A DNA stretch of 41,768 nucleotides, from positions 1-41,768 of the forward strand of contig CAYRAM010000023.1 in NCBI GenBank assembly GCA_964422295.1, in the 5' to 3' direction. Source of the DNA: UBA12191 sp964422295 (GTDB lineage: Bacteria; Planctomycetota; UBA8108; UBA1146). Below, in pieces: positions 17,194 to 26,286 of the stretch. Made by a program: the position numbers and the translations under genes. Numbering within the stretch: the first letter of the stretch is position 1; each line of letters opens with the position of its first letter. Below the pieces are notes generated by a model. It searched no databases, was not told the DNA's origin, and worked only from the letters and a program-made list of their open reading frames with translations.

Positions 17194-19065
17194 ATGGATA
17201 AACGTACTTTTCAGGCGCTGCTCGTCTGTTTTGCGATCTCGATCCTGTACTTGAACTGGATCACACCGCCACCGCCGCAACAGAATGATCAGGGAGAGAT
17301 GGGTTTCAGTACGGTGGAAGGGCGGGGCGGTCCAGCGCTCCAACCTGCCCCGGGGGAATCCCCCGTCCAGGGGGACCTCGGAAACCCGGCGCAGCAAAAT
17401 TCGGGAGAACCTGAACTTTCGGCTCCTGTGCAAGCACCTGTGGAAGTCAAAGAAGTCACTCTCACCAACCCCGATCTCGAACTGAAGTTTTCAAGCCTGG
17501 GTGCCCGACTGACCCATGCCCTCTTGCCCGGTTACAAGGAAACTCTGGAGAGCTCTGAATCGCTGCGATTGCTGTCCCCTGATCTAAAGTCCGGTGGCGC
17601 ACTGGGAATCCGCATTCCGGCTTTGCAGCTCGACTTGTCAAAAGTGAACTGGCAGATTCTCGATCAGGAGAGTGGGAAGGTGCGCTTTCAAACCAGCATC
17701 GGCTCCGATCGTCAGTTGATTCACTCCCTGAGTCTTTCAGAGGACGGTGGTTACGAATTGGTTTCAAAACTCAGTTTTGAGGGCAATTGGAATCCCGGGA
17801 GTGAGTTGTATTACGAGATTCTGGGTGCTGAGCGGATTCGATTTGATGATTCGGGGCGTGCAGCGGTCTATCCCAACCAATGGGTGGCAGCCCAGCGTGG
17901 TCCGGATGGGTCGATAAAAGAGGCGGTTCACGAGTCAGTGGAGGCATTGGAACTGGGAGAGATGCGCAAGAGCAATGTCGCTTGGGGGGGGCTTGAGAGT
18001 ACTTATTTTGCCCAGGTGATTCGCCCGCTGGAGGAAAATGCCAGTGGATCGCTCGTGCTCAGGGGGAGTGAACCTGGAGTGAATGAAGCCCTGTATGAGC
18101 AGTACGCCGACGATGGACTACAAGGTTGGCCATTGAGAGTTGGATTCAATCGGCGGATCGACTCTTCCCAACCGCACTGGTATGCCGTTTTCATCGGGCC
18201 CAAAGATCCGGAGGTCCTGTCACAAAACGACAGCTGGGATGCGATGCAATTGATCGATTACGGTTTCTTCGGTTGGCTCTGTCGCCCGTTTCTATATCTA
18301 TTGAGAACCTTCGAATCATTCTTGGCATCATGGGGCCTGGCGATCATTTTGCTGACATTTGTGATTCGGGCGGTGCTGCATCCGGTCAACAAGCGCAATC
18401 AGAGACAGATGCAGGTTCAGCAACAGGGGATGGCGCGGATCAAACCTCAAATGGATGAAATTCGTGAGCGCTACAAGAGTGATCCGACGACGATGCATCG
18501 CAAAACCCAGGAGTTATTCAAGCAGGAAGGCGTCAATCCGGCGGCAATGTTTGGCGGATGTCTGTTCATATTTCTTCAGTTGCCGATTTGGATTGCTCTG
18601 ATCAATACGTTTTCAGTTGCCATCGAATTACGGCAAACAGCATTTCTCTGGATCGATGACCTGACCCGTCCTGACATGTTGTTTCAAATGCCATTTTCAT
18701 TGCCGCTGTTGGGAGACTGGTTCAATCTGTTGCCATTGATCTATGTCGTGGTCACATTGATTAATCAAAGAATGATGCCCAAATCCGATGATCCGCAGAT
18801 GCAAGCCCAGCAAAAGATGATGACCTTCATGATGATTGCTTTCGGGTTCATCTTTTACTCATTTGCCTCCGGGCTGTTGATGTACTTTATCGTTTCTGCG
18901 CTCGTCGGGATCGTGGAGCAGAAGTTGATCCGCAGAGAACTGGTTGCGGCAGGAATAACACCAGCGACCCCTTCAGTTCCAGTGGCGACGGGCCCCGGTG
19001 GTCCTTCGGGTTCTGGAACCTCACAAGGGCCAGCCCGACCGGGTCAGCGTAAATCCAAGGCCTGA
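17194..19065 (+). CDS. yidC: Membrane protein insertase YidC
   Basis: The protein has 623 residues. The ATG at 17194 is chosen because the family-typical start MDKRTFQA, followed at once by a membrane segment (about 8-23), begins there. The order fits Gram-negative YidC. After transmembrane helix 1 comes a Pro/Gln-rich linker, then a large periplasmic beta-domain (about 75-365), then the conserved five-helix core (about 380-600). The core includes the conserved Arg of the first core helix (R392 in FVIRAVLHPV), the amphipathic cytoplasmic hairpin, FLQLPIWIALI, and a Pro/Gly-rich basic tail. It inserts and folds inner-membrane proteins with or without Sec. It is followed by mnmE after nine bases, the usual bacterial pairing, although the jag gene often found between them is absent. 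Confidence 0.95.
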   Translation: MDKRTFQALLVCFAISILYLNWITPPPPQQNDQGEMGFSTVEGRGGPALQPAPGESPVQGDLGNPAQQNSGEPELSAPVQAPVEVKEVTLTNPDLELKFSSLGARLTHALLPGYKETLESSESLRLLSPDLKSGGALGIRIPALQLDLSKVNWQILDQESGKVRFQTSIGSDRQLIHSLSLSEDGGYELVSKLSFEGNWNPGSELYYEILGAERIRFDDSGRAAVYPNQWVAAQRGPDGSIKEAVHESVEALELGEMRKSNVAWGGLESTYFAQVIRPLEENASGSLVLRGSEPGVNEALYEQYADDGLQGWPLRVGFNRRIDSSQPHWYAVFIGPKDPEVLSQNDSWDAMQLIDYGFFGWLCRPFLYLLRTFESFLASWGLAIILLTFVIRAVLHPVNKRNQRQMQVQQQGMARIKPQMDEIRERYKSDPTTMHRKTQELFKQEGVNPAAMFGGCLFIFLQLPIWIALINTFSVAIELRQTAFLWIDDLTRPDMLFQMPFSLPLLGDWFNLLPLIYVVVTLINQRMMPKSDDPQMQAQQKMMTFMMIAFGFIFYSFASGLLMYFIVSALVGIVEQKLIRRELVAAGITPATPSVPVATGPGGPSGSGTSQGPARPGQRKSKA

Positions 19066-19074
19066 GGAGAACCG

Positions 19075-20460
19075 ATGGCGGATTTCGATCATGGTGCAGC
19101 GGATGTCATCATGGCTCTATCCAGCCCTCCTCCACCAGCTCAAGTGGTATTGATTCGATTGGATGGCGCTGGAGCGATACCCTTCTTTGAGGAATACCTA
19201 GGTCTCCACTCTGAGGATAATTATTCGGATCAGATTTCACTGTCGGTTCGTCAGCCCACATTTGTCGAATTGCCTTGGGCAATAGATTTTCCGCAAGTGC
19301 CAGCGGTGGCAATCACCTGGGAGCATGGCGCTTCATGGACAGGAAATGAGACTGTGGAGATCATCCTTCCCGGTTCACAACCACTGGTAGAAGGATTGCT
19401 GGCGATGTTGGAAAGAGCGGGGGCTCGAATGGCAACCCCCGGTGAATTTACTCGCAGGGCATTTATGAATCGGCGGATAGATTTGAGTCGGGCAGAATCT
19501 GTCCTTGCAGTGATCGAGGCAGAAGATCGGGCGGCCCTTGCCGCTGCCCGCAGGGTTCTCGATGGTGAACTGGCACATCACATCTGCAATCTCAATGATC
19601 AGTTAGTCGATGTTCTTGCGCGATTGGAAGCGGGACTCGATTTTTCTGAACAAGAAGTGGAAAGCCCCGGAGCGGAAGAACTGCAAGGAATGCTTACACC
19701 GATCCAATTGCAATTGGAGTCGTTGCTTGAACGCAGGTGCTGGCCATCGCAGGGGCCTGATATCCCACGGGTTCTATTGTGGGGTAAACCCAACGCCGGG
19801 AAATCGACGCTGCTCAATGCACTTGTGGGCGCCCCTCTGGCGATCACGTCTCCAACCGCCGGGACGACCACAGACGTCATTCGGGGTCGAATCGAACAGG
19901 ATGGCCAATCCATCGAACTCTTGGATCTGCCTGGTGACCGCGAGGCAGAAGGCGAAATCGAACGAATCGCCCTCATGCGCGCCCGTGAACTCCTCGATGG
20001 GGACGATCGAATAATGTGGGTTTTTGACGGCCGCAGGGGCGATGAGGAGTGGCATGCCGATAAAAGCGGATTGCCACCGGATGTGGCTTCCCGGGCGATC
20101 CCTGTTTGGACCCACTTGGACAGCCCGGATGCGATTTCCCCGGCCTCCGCTGATGTGAATCACGTCAGTGCCATCGCAAATGAAGGGCTGGATGATCTGC
20201 GAGACAAATTGGTTCACCAGGTCCGGCAGATTCCAGGCCAGATCAGGGGTGACGCATTGAGATTTACCCGACGACAAAAGCATCTTCTTGAGCGATGCCG
20301 CGATTCACTCAACAGATCTATGGAAGCTGCGGTTGCGGGTCCAGAGTTATTGGTGGCGGACTTGCGGGAAGCTGCCCACTGGTTATCCGAAATCAGCGGC
20401 GAGACCACTCCGGAAGAGGTCCTCGATCGTATCTTTTCCCGCTTCTGCCTCGGGAAGTAA
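19075..20460 (+). CDS. mnmE: tRNA modification GTPase MnmE, divergent
   Basis: The protein has 461 residues. The ATG at 19075 follows GAGGAG, which overlaps the yidC stop. The N-terminal folate-binding-like domain retains PGEFTRRAFMNRRIDL and the helical domain retains RAESVLAVIEA. The G domain has a good P-loop (GKPNAGKS, residues 237-244) and AGTTTD. The C-terminus is the diagnostic FCLGK with the catalytic Cys at 458. MnmE with MnmG modifies U34 of tRNAs. Departures from the family are clear. The extreme N-terminal ATP/G-rich segment is poorly kept, the G3 motif is DLPGDRE (284-290) where DTAG is usual, and the G4 NKxD is THLD (346-349). Nucleotide specificity may therefore be altered. It appears co-transcribed with yidC. 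Confidence 0.9.
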   Translation: MADFDHGAADVIMALSSPPPPAQVVLIRLDGAGAIPFFEEYLGLHSEDNYSDQISLSVRQPTFVELPWAIDFPQVPAVAITWEHGASWTGNETVEIILPGSQPLVEGLLAMLERAGARMATPGEFTRRAFMNRRIDLSRAESVLAVIEAEDRAALAAARRVLDGELAHHICNLNDQLVDVLARLEAGLDFSEQEVESPGAEELQGMLTPIQLQLESLLERRCWPSQGPDIPRVLLWGKPNAGKSTLLNALVGAPLAITSPTAGTTTDVIRGRIEQDGQSIELLDLPGDREAEGEIERIALMRARELLDGDDRIMWVFDGRRGDEEWHADKSGLPPDVASRAIPVWTHLDSPDAISPASADVNHVSAIANEGLDDLRDKLVHQVRQIPGQIRGDALRFTRRQKHLLERCRDSLNRSMEAAVAGPELLVADLREAAHWLSEISGETTPEEVLDRIFSRFCLGK

Positions 20461-20601
20461 CTTCTGCCAGGAATATTGGGCACATTGAGGCACGGCTATC
20501 TGTCGAGTAAGATGAGCGGAGTTATTCTGCCGACCCAATTGAGTGGGGAAGGGTCGGTGTCCCGAATCATTTTGCCGGTCATTTTCGAGGGGACCGAGTC
20601 A

Positions 20602-21078
20602 ATGCGCTGTCCCAGTTGTGGATCTGAAAAAGACCGGGTTGTGGATTCCCGATCCAGTTCCGATGGTCTGGCGGTGCGCCGAAGGCGCGAGTGCCAAGGA
20701 TGCCACAAACGCTTCACAAGTTATGAACGAATCGAAGAAACCCCCCGAATGGTCGTCAAAAAAGATTTGCGCCGCGAGCCTTTCAATCGGAGCAAAGTCC
20801 TTGATGGAATCATGACCGCTTGCCAAAAAAGGAAGATTTCGGTCGAGAGCATGGAAGCAATCGTTGACGAAGTCGAAAAACGGATCCGGGAAGAATACGA
20901 CCAGGAAGTCCCCTCAGGCTTTGTTGGAGAGGTTGTGATCGAACATCTGCGAAAGCTGGATTCGGTAGCCTACGTGCGCTTCGCTTCTGTTTACCAGGAG
21001 TTTGCGGATGTTTCCGAGTTTCTGAATGAGTTGACCCGCCTGGTAGACAAAGAAAGAGCCACCGATGTCCAAAGCTGA
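20602..21078 (+). CDS. nrdR: Transcriptional repressor NrdR
   Basis: The protein has 158 residues, close to the family's usual 150-160. The ATG at 20602 is fixed by the zinc ribbon that begins at once (C3, C6, C31 and C34 in CPSCGSEKDR and ECQGC) and by GAGGGGA upstream. An ATP-cone domain follows (about 48-138: VVKKDLRREPFNRSK and VAYVRFASVYQEF). NrdR senses dATP/ATP and represses ribonucleotide reductase genes by binding NrdR boxes. No reductase gene lies in this window. The last 14 bases overlap the start of the next gene, so translation of the two is probably coupled. Confidence 0.95.
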   Translation: MRCPSCGSEKDRVVDSRSSSDGLAVRRRRECQGCHKRFTSYERIEETPRMVVKKDLRREPFNRSKVLDGIMTACQKRKISVESMEAIVDEVEKRIREEYDQEVPSGFVGEVVIEHLRKLDSVAYVRFASVYQEFADVSEFLNELTRLVDKERATDVQS

Positions 21079-22363
21079 TTCGAGTCGCCGGCAGCAACTG
21101 GAATTGCGATTGCGACGAATGTTGGCGACGGTGGTCGACCCGATAGATCTTCTGGGTAGAACTTCAAAGGGTGGTGATGGGGAAGCCTGTGCGAACGTCA
21201 TCATCGATCGAGTGATTGATCAGGTCGGAGACAGGGCAAGCGATTGGCAAAGTCATGAGTTTGTCGAGCCTCTCCGGGAGGCTTGCAAGGCATCCGGATT
21301 GGAAGAGTGGGCACGCGAGTTCGATAACCTGGTGTGCTACTCAGGGGATCAATTGGTGCCTGGCATGTTACTCGCGGAGATGACCCGGCATCTGACAGAC
21401 TTCAGTCACCCTGGACAATTGGAATCCTTCTTCTCAAGGTCATTCCTTTCGCAAAATTGGCCATTGCACGATGGCCTGCTTCCGGTTGAACCATTCCGGT
21501 TATTGCATCGCCGAGTCGAGTTGGGAAGCATCCTCGGATCACGGGACAATGTAGAGACGATTTGCAAAGAGTTGTTCCGCGAGTTGGAGTGGATCAGTGG
21601 AGAATTGACAGTTGCAGGAGTATTGGAAGGCCCATTAGAAATCACTCATGAGGAGGCCTCGGTGCGTTGGCTTCGGCTCAGTGAGAGGGTCAGGGGTTTC
21701 CAGGATTCGATGCGCCCGCGACCCCGAGTCCGGTGGGAGTGTGCTCCTCCAGTCAGTCCGAGACCGGGGTTTCTTTACGTGGATTCGGCAAAGGAGGAGT
21801 GGTTTGGCGATTTTCTCCATGACTGCACCTCCCGCCCTGGAGGAGCGGATATCGTTCTCAGGGTTCCAGGAGAGATTCCTGTCCCCCTGAGACCATCGCT
21901 TTCGAGGGCGTTGAGGGGTGCAAATCCTCCTGAGTTGATCTGTGATTCCGCCCTCCAGCCATCGATCGTGGCGGGAGTTCTGCCTCCGGATCCGGAAGTA
22001 CTTTTGGTGCTCGAGCAGAGAACCTGCAGTTTTGACCTGATCTTGGAGTTGGGCGCAGATCCCCCTTGGCGTCAGGATTGGCTCGATTTGAGAGGGTCGG
22101 GTTCACCCTTGTGGTGGGCCCGCGAACAAGACTTCCCCAAGAATTCCATCGATTACATACAGAGAAATTTTCATGAATTGGAATCGCTTCCCGTGATCGC
22201 ATTGGAGTCGATGATAGTCAGTCGTAGCAGAAGAGATTTGGGGAGACTTTTGGACAGAATCTCTCGCCGCAGGGGAGGGGGTTGGGAACGTCTCGCAGAA
22301 TTGCTGCGTTTGACGAGCTCCCCCCCCGGAATACTCCAACACTCAGAAGACCGGACCCTCTGA
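21065..22363 (+). CDS. Hypothetical protein between nrdR and smc
   Basis: The protein has 432 residues and I do not recognise it. The ATG at 21065 overlaps the end of nrdR by 14 bases, and the stop lies 17 bases before the smc start, so it is likely part of the same operon. There is no signal peptide or membrane segment. The sequence is Arg- and Leu-rich, with helical stretches at both ends and a middle section with proline-rich turns (for example RPRPRVRWECAPPVSPRP). No P-loop, zinc-cluster or other catalytic motif is evident. The operon context with smc and nrdR suggests a cytosolic role, possibly in DNA or chromosome biology, but this is only association. Confidence 0.7.
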   Translation: MSKADSSRRQQLELRLRRMLATVVDPIDLLGRTSKGGDGEACANVIIDRVIDQVGDRASDWQSHEFVEPLREACKASGLEEWAREFDNLVCYSGDQLVPGMLLAEMTRHLTDFSHPGQLESFFSRSFLSQNWPLHDGLLPVEPFRLLHRRVELGSILGSRDNVETICKELFRELEWISGELTVAGVLEGPLEITHEEASVRWLRLSERVRGFQDSMRPRPRVRWECAPPVSPRPGFLYVDSAKEEWFGDFLHDCTSRPGGADIVLRVPGEIPVPLRPSLSRALRGANPPELICDSALQPSIVAGVLPPDPEVLLVLEQRTCSFDLILELGADPPWRQDWLDLRGSGSPLWWAREQDFPKNSIDYIQRNFHELESLPVIALESMIVSRSRRDLGRLLDRISRRRGGGWERLAELLRLTSSPPGILQHSEDRTL

Positions 22364-22380
22364 ACCCGAGGAGACATCAG

Positions 22381-25300
22381 TTGTACTTGAAGAAAATATA
22401 CCTCTCCGGTTTCAAGTCCTTTGCAGACCCGGTTCAATTTGATTTTGATCCTGGGACCAGTGCTGTTGTTGGGCCCAATGGGTGTGGTAAATCGAATGTG
22501 GTTGATGCATTCCGTTGGGTATTGGGTGAACGCTCTGCAAAGGGACTTCGTGGCAGTGAGATGCTCGATGTCATCTTCAAGGGGACTGCCACTAGGCCTG
22601 CATTGTCGAGAGCTGAAGTTCGGCTGGTATTCGACAATGAAGACACCACGCTTCCCGTCGAGACTGCTGAAGTTGAAATCGGCAGAATCCTGCACAGGGA
22701 TGGGAACAGTGAATATGAGATCAATCGCAAAACTTGTCGATTGAAGGACATTCAGGCGATTTTCGCAAATACAGGGATTGGCGCAGATGGTTATTCGGTC
22801 CTGGGGCAGGGCCAGGTGGACTCCTTTCTCAATGCGAATGCACAAGAGCGCAGAAAGATTTTCGAGGAAGCGGCAGGGATCTCCAGTTTCCGCAAACAGA
22901 GAGCGGAAACTACCAATCGACTTGATCGATCCGAGAGAGAATTGACCAGGGTTGAAGATCAGTTGTCAGAAATCGAACGGCGAATTCGCAGCCTCAAACT
23001 CCAGGCGGGGAAAGCCCGCAGATATTTGGAGGATCGAGACCGGTTTCGTCATGTGAGTACTGTTCTTGCAGCCTGGGATGTTGAGCAACTTCAATTTGAG
23101 CAGGAGTCTTTGAACTTTCGACTCAGTTGGAGAAACACCCTTCGGAATCTGATCTCTGTGGTGGCAAATCGCCTCGATTCAAAAGTTGAAGATGTTCGAA
23201 GTGGCATCGAGGGACTTCACCGGGAACTGGAAGAGGTCCGCCAAATCGAAACCGAGAAGCGGGTTGCATTGCAGGGAATCGAAATCCGGCGCGTACAGAT
23301 GCGTGAACAGCAGGATCAGAGTCGACGCAGGAACGAAGATCGTCAAAGGCAATTGGAAGAGTTGTCTCACATCGAAGAGGATTATCGCCATCGACGATCT
23401 GAAGCCAGGGACAGGATTCGCGATTCTTTGGGAGAGTTGCGTCATCTGCGAGCAGTGCTGAAGCAGTTGAAAGTGGATCACTCCATCGAACTCGCAAATC
23501 AGGACGAGTTGGATCGCAGGATTCATGACCTCAAAGATCAGGATCTCGGTCTTGTATTTGAGCAGTCCCGATTGAAAAACTCCGTTGCATCCCATGAGGG
23601 AGACCTTCGCGGACAGGACGCCATTCGTGAGCGCAGAACTACCGAAGATCTCGATTATCGCAAGCAGCAATCGGAGATCGAATCCCGGATCAGTGGGTTG
23701 GAAAAGAAGATCCGTGATTCCCATGCCATGGAGCATGAGACTCAGATCAGGATGGAATCTCTGCGATTCGAGATCAGTCAGAGGACTGACATCCTCGGTG
23801 GTGCAAGGAAGCGATTGACCGAAGTCCGATCAGAGTTGGAATCCTCTCAAGGCAGGCTTGAATTGCTCAAGGATCTCGAAGAGAACCTGGAGGGGCTTTC
23901 AAAAGGCACCCGGGATTTGTTGAGCAGTGAGGCACCCGCAGCAGGAGACATCCGTGGCTTGTTGGCCCGATTGATCGAGGCAGAACCGGAGACCGCCGAG
24001 ATGGTGGATGCGGTACTGGGGCGGATTCTCGAGACGGTGGTTTTTCAGGGGAGAACTCCGATCGAGCAGAGAATCCGTGCCGTGACAGAGATCCTAGATG
24101 GCGAAGCGGTTAATTTTGTCGCTCTCGAAGATGATCTGGAGACAGGCAAGCGTCGTGGCAGTGTCGCGTTGCCAGAAGGAGTGGTGACCCTCGCCAGTCG
24201 TGTTCGCTGTGAAAAACTGTGTCGACCCATCGTGAACGCCCTGCTGGATGAAGTTCTCGTGGCGCAAAACATGGACCAGGCATTATCCCTTCGCAGGCAA
24301 TTCCCCGGGTATCGAGTAGTGACCTCCGATGCCCATGTGGTCGAGCCTTGGGGGGCGGTCAAGATCCCAGCGGTGAACAAGACAGGGCTTGTTTCCCGTC
24401 AGGTGGAGATGAATCAACTTGAAGAGCGTGTGGAGATTTTGACCGCCGATTTGGAAGAGCTTTCACAGGAAGGTGACGCACTGGAGGAATCCATCGTCAC
24501 TCGCCAAGGAGAGTTGCAAGGTCTGGAGCAGGATTCAGCGCGAGCAAAGCTCGAGGTTGAACACTCTTTGGCAGAACGACAGCGTTGCCGTGAGAGCATC
24601 AAGCGGATCTCTGACAAGCGCGCCTCCCTGAAAATTGATATCGAAAAAGCAGAGCATTTGACCCTTGAATTGAGGGAACTCAAATCCTCCGCGGAAGTCG
24701 AACTAAAAGAGATTGACTCACAAAGGAACTCGATTGCTGGAGACTTGGAATCCGCAGAAAAGACCCTTGAACCTTTGGCCAATAAATTGGCCCAGTTGGA
24801 GGGGGGGCTGCAGAGCCGATCACTCGAATCAACGAGGGTTCAGGAGCGAATCTCTTCCGATTGGAGAGAGCAGCGTCGACTCGCAGATGAAATGGAACAA
24901 AGGCAAGCCCAGAGAGAGCGGATCATCAATGACATCGCAGGAGACGAAAAGCAATTCGCCAAGTTGTCTGAAGATCTGAACAAGATCGATGGCGAGGAGA
25001 GTGCGTTTGGTCTTCAACTCACGGAGGCAACCGGGCAGCGCACGGATCTCGACCATCGACTCGAATCGGAAAGAGCGCAAAGAGGAAGATTGGAAAGAAA
25101 GGTCAAAGAGTGTCGTCTGCGGGGTGAGCAGATACGCGAAGGCCGTGAAACTGATCTACTGTCTGAGAATGAATGCAGGGTTCGTATAGAGGGTATCCAG
25201 GACAAGATTCGCGAGGATCTTGAAATGGAACTTTCCGAAGCCCCTGTCGGCGAATGGCAACAGCTTCTCATCGCCGATTCAGAATCCTTGGATGAATTGG

Positions 25301-26073
25301 TGCTGCGACTGCGGGGTGAATACCAATCCCTCCAAGAACGATTGCGAAGAAATTCCAACGTTAACCTGCAAGCAGTTGAAGAATTGGATACAGAGGAATC
25401 CAGATTTGAAGAGATCACGGGGAAAGTCCAGGATTTATCTGTCGCAAGGGACCTGATCATCAAAGCAATATCGACGTTGGACGATCAGTGCAGAACCCTG
25501 TTCCGGAACTCTTTCGAGGAAGTTCGCCAGCACTTCCAAGAGATTTTCTCTCTCATGTTCGGTGGAGGTACTGCTGAACTCAGGTTGGATGACGATGAGG
25601 TGGATCCGTTGGAAGCGGGAATCGAAGTCGTCGCAAAGCCTCCTGGGAAACGGATCTCCAATCTGAGATTACTATCCGGTGGGGAACGGGCACTGACTGC
25701 GATTTCGGTGATCTTCGCCCTCTTCAAAACCCGTCCTAGTCCCTTCTGCATCCTCGACGAAGTGGATGCTCCTCTTGATGAAGCGAATACGCGACGATTT
25801 GTCAGGGTTCTTCAGGAGTTTGCCAAGAGTTCTCAGTTTCTCGTGATTACCCACTCAAGAGTCACCATGGTCGAAGCGGAGCGCCTATATGGCGTGACGA
25901 TGGAAGAGCAAGGTGTATCCAATAGGGTTGTCGTCAAAATTGACGAGGCGGACGATTGGATGGAATCCAATAAAGACGAATCCAATGTAGGGGGTCGTTT
26001 CCGTGACCAAGGCGGAATGTCCCTCTATGGGCGAGGCGGCACCGCGGTTCCGTCTGAACCTGTCGTCCGCTAA
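22381..26073 (+). CDS. smc: Chromosome segregation protein SMC
   Basis: The protein has 1230 residues, normal for bacterial SMC. Translation is placed at TTG 22381, seven bases after GAGGAG (22368-22373), because the family start YLKKIYLSGFKSFADP begins there. An upstream in-frame start would add 33 atypical residues. Walker A is GPNGCGKSN (31-39). The Q-loop region reads LGQGQVDSF. Two long coiled coils (about 165-515 and 675-1010) flank the hinge (about 523-667). The C-terminal head carries LSGGERAL and Walker B with CILDEVDAPLDEAN. It compacts and segregates chromosomes with ScpA and ScpB, which are not in this window. Codon use and context look native. Confidence 0.96.
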   Translation: MYLKKIYLSGFKSFADPVQFDFDPGTSAVVGPNGCGKSNVVDAFRWVLGERSAKGLRGSEMLDVIFKGTATRPALSRAEVRLVFDNEDTTLPVETAEVEIGRILHRDGNSEYEINRKTCRLKDIQAIFANTGIGADGYSVLGQGQVDSFLNANAQERRKIFEEAAGISSFRKQRAETTNRLDRSERELTRVEDQLSEIERRIRSLKLQAGKARRYLEDRDRFRHVSTVLAAWDVEQLQFEQESLNFRLSWRNTLRNLISVVANRLDSKVEDVRSGIEGLHRELEEVRQIETEKRVALQGIEIRRVQMREQQDQSRRRNEDRQRQLEELSHIEEDYRHRRSEARDRIRDSLGELRHLRAVLKQLKVDHSIELANQDELDRRIHDLKDQDLGLVFEQSRLKNSVASHEGDLRGQDAIRERRTTEDLDYRKQQSEIESRISGLEKKIRDSHAMEHETQIRMESLRFEISQRTDILGGARKRLTEVRSELESSQGRLELLKDLEENLEGLSKGTRDLLSSEAPAAGDIRGLLARLIEAEPETAEMVDAVLGRILETVVFQGRTPIEQRIRAVTEILDGEAVNFVALEDDLETGKRRGSVALPEGVVTLASRVRCEKLCRPIVNALLDEVLVAQNMDQALSLRRQFPGYRVVTSDAHVVEPWGAVKIPAVNKTGLVSRQVEMNQLEERVEILTADLEELSQEGDALEESIVTRQGELQGLEQDSARAKLEVEHSLAERQRCRESIKRISDKRASLKIDIEKAEHLTLELRELKSSAEVELKEIDSQRNSIAGDLESAEKTLEPLANKLAQLEGGLQSRSLESTRVQERISSDWREQRRLADEMEQRQAQRERIINDIAGDEKQFAKLSEDLNKIDGEESAFGLQLTEATGQRTDLDHRLESERAQRGRLERKVKECRLRGEQIREGRETDLLSENECRVRIEGIQDKIREDLEMELSEAPVGEWQQLLIADSESLDELVLRLRGEYQSLQERLRRNSNVNLQAVEELDTEESRFEEITGKVQDLSVARDLIIKAISTLDDQCRTLFRNSFEEVRQHFQEIFSLMFGGGTAELRLDDDEVDPLEAGIEVVAKPPGKRISNLRLLSGGERALTAISVIFALFKTRPSPFCILDEVDAPLDEANTRRFVRVLQEFAKSSQFLVITHSRVTMVEAERLYGVTMEEQGVSNRVVVKIDEADDWMESNKDESNVGGRFRDQGGMSLYGRGGTAVPSEPVVR

Positions 26074-26147
26074 ATTCCCTGATTGCTGTTATTAAGGCTT
26101 CTCCTGCTATCAGGGAGTTGTTTTCCACCAATGCGATGGTGCCCGGT

Positions 26148-26231
26148 TTGACGCTTTTCGCAAATGCGGGCTAGTCTTCCTTGACGACGAACTTTTGCCG
26201 ACTTTTCGGAAAGGATTTCCTTTTCGAAAAG
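26148..26231 (+). promoter_or_regulatory. Possible promoter with repeated CTTTTCG boxes
   Basis: TTGACG (26148-26153) and TAGTCT (26172-26177), 18 bases apart, resemble a weak sigma-70 promoter. CTTTTCG or CTTTTGC occurs at 26154, 26192, 26202 and 26220, and the last lies inside a perfect 12-bp palindrome CTTTTCGAAAAG (26220-26231). The cluster lies just upstream of the signalling operon and could bind a regulator. Confidence 0.3.
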
Positions 26232-26286
26232 ATCACCATGCGGTTTCGGCGCTCGTCTGGAAGTCATTACCGGGCAGGAGAGTCGA

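Noticed and set aside
26137..26153. Sigma-54 promoter (TGGTGC-N5-TTGAC) upstream of the regulator operon
   Set aside because: The -12 element lacks the required GC and the -24 element is imperfect.
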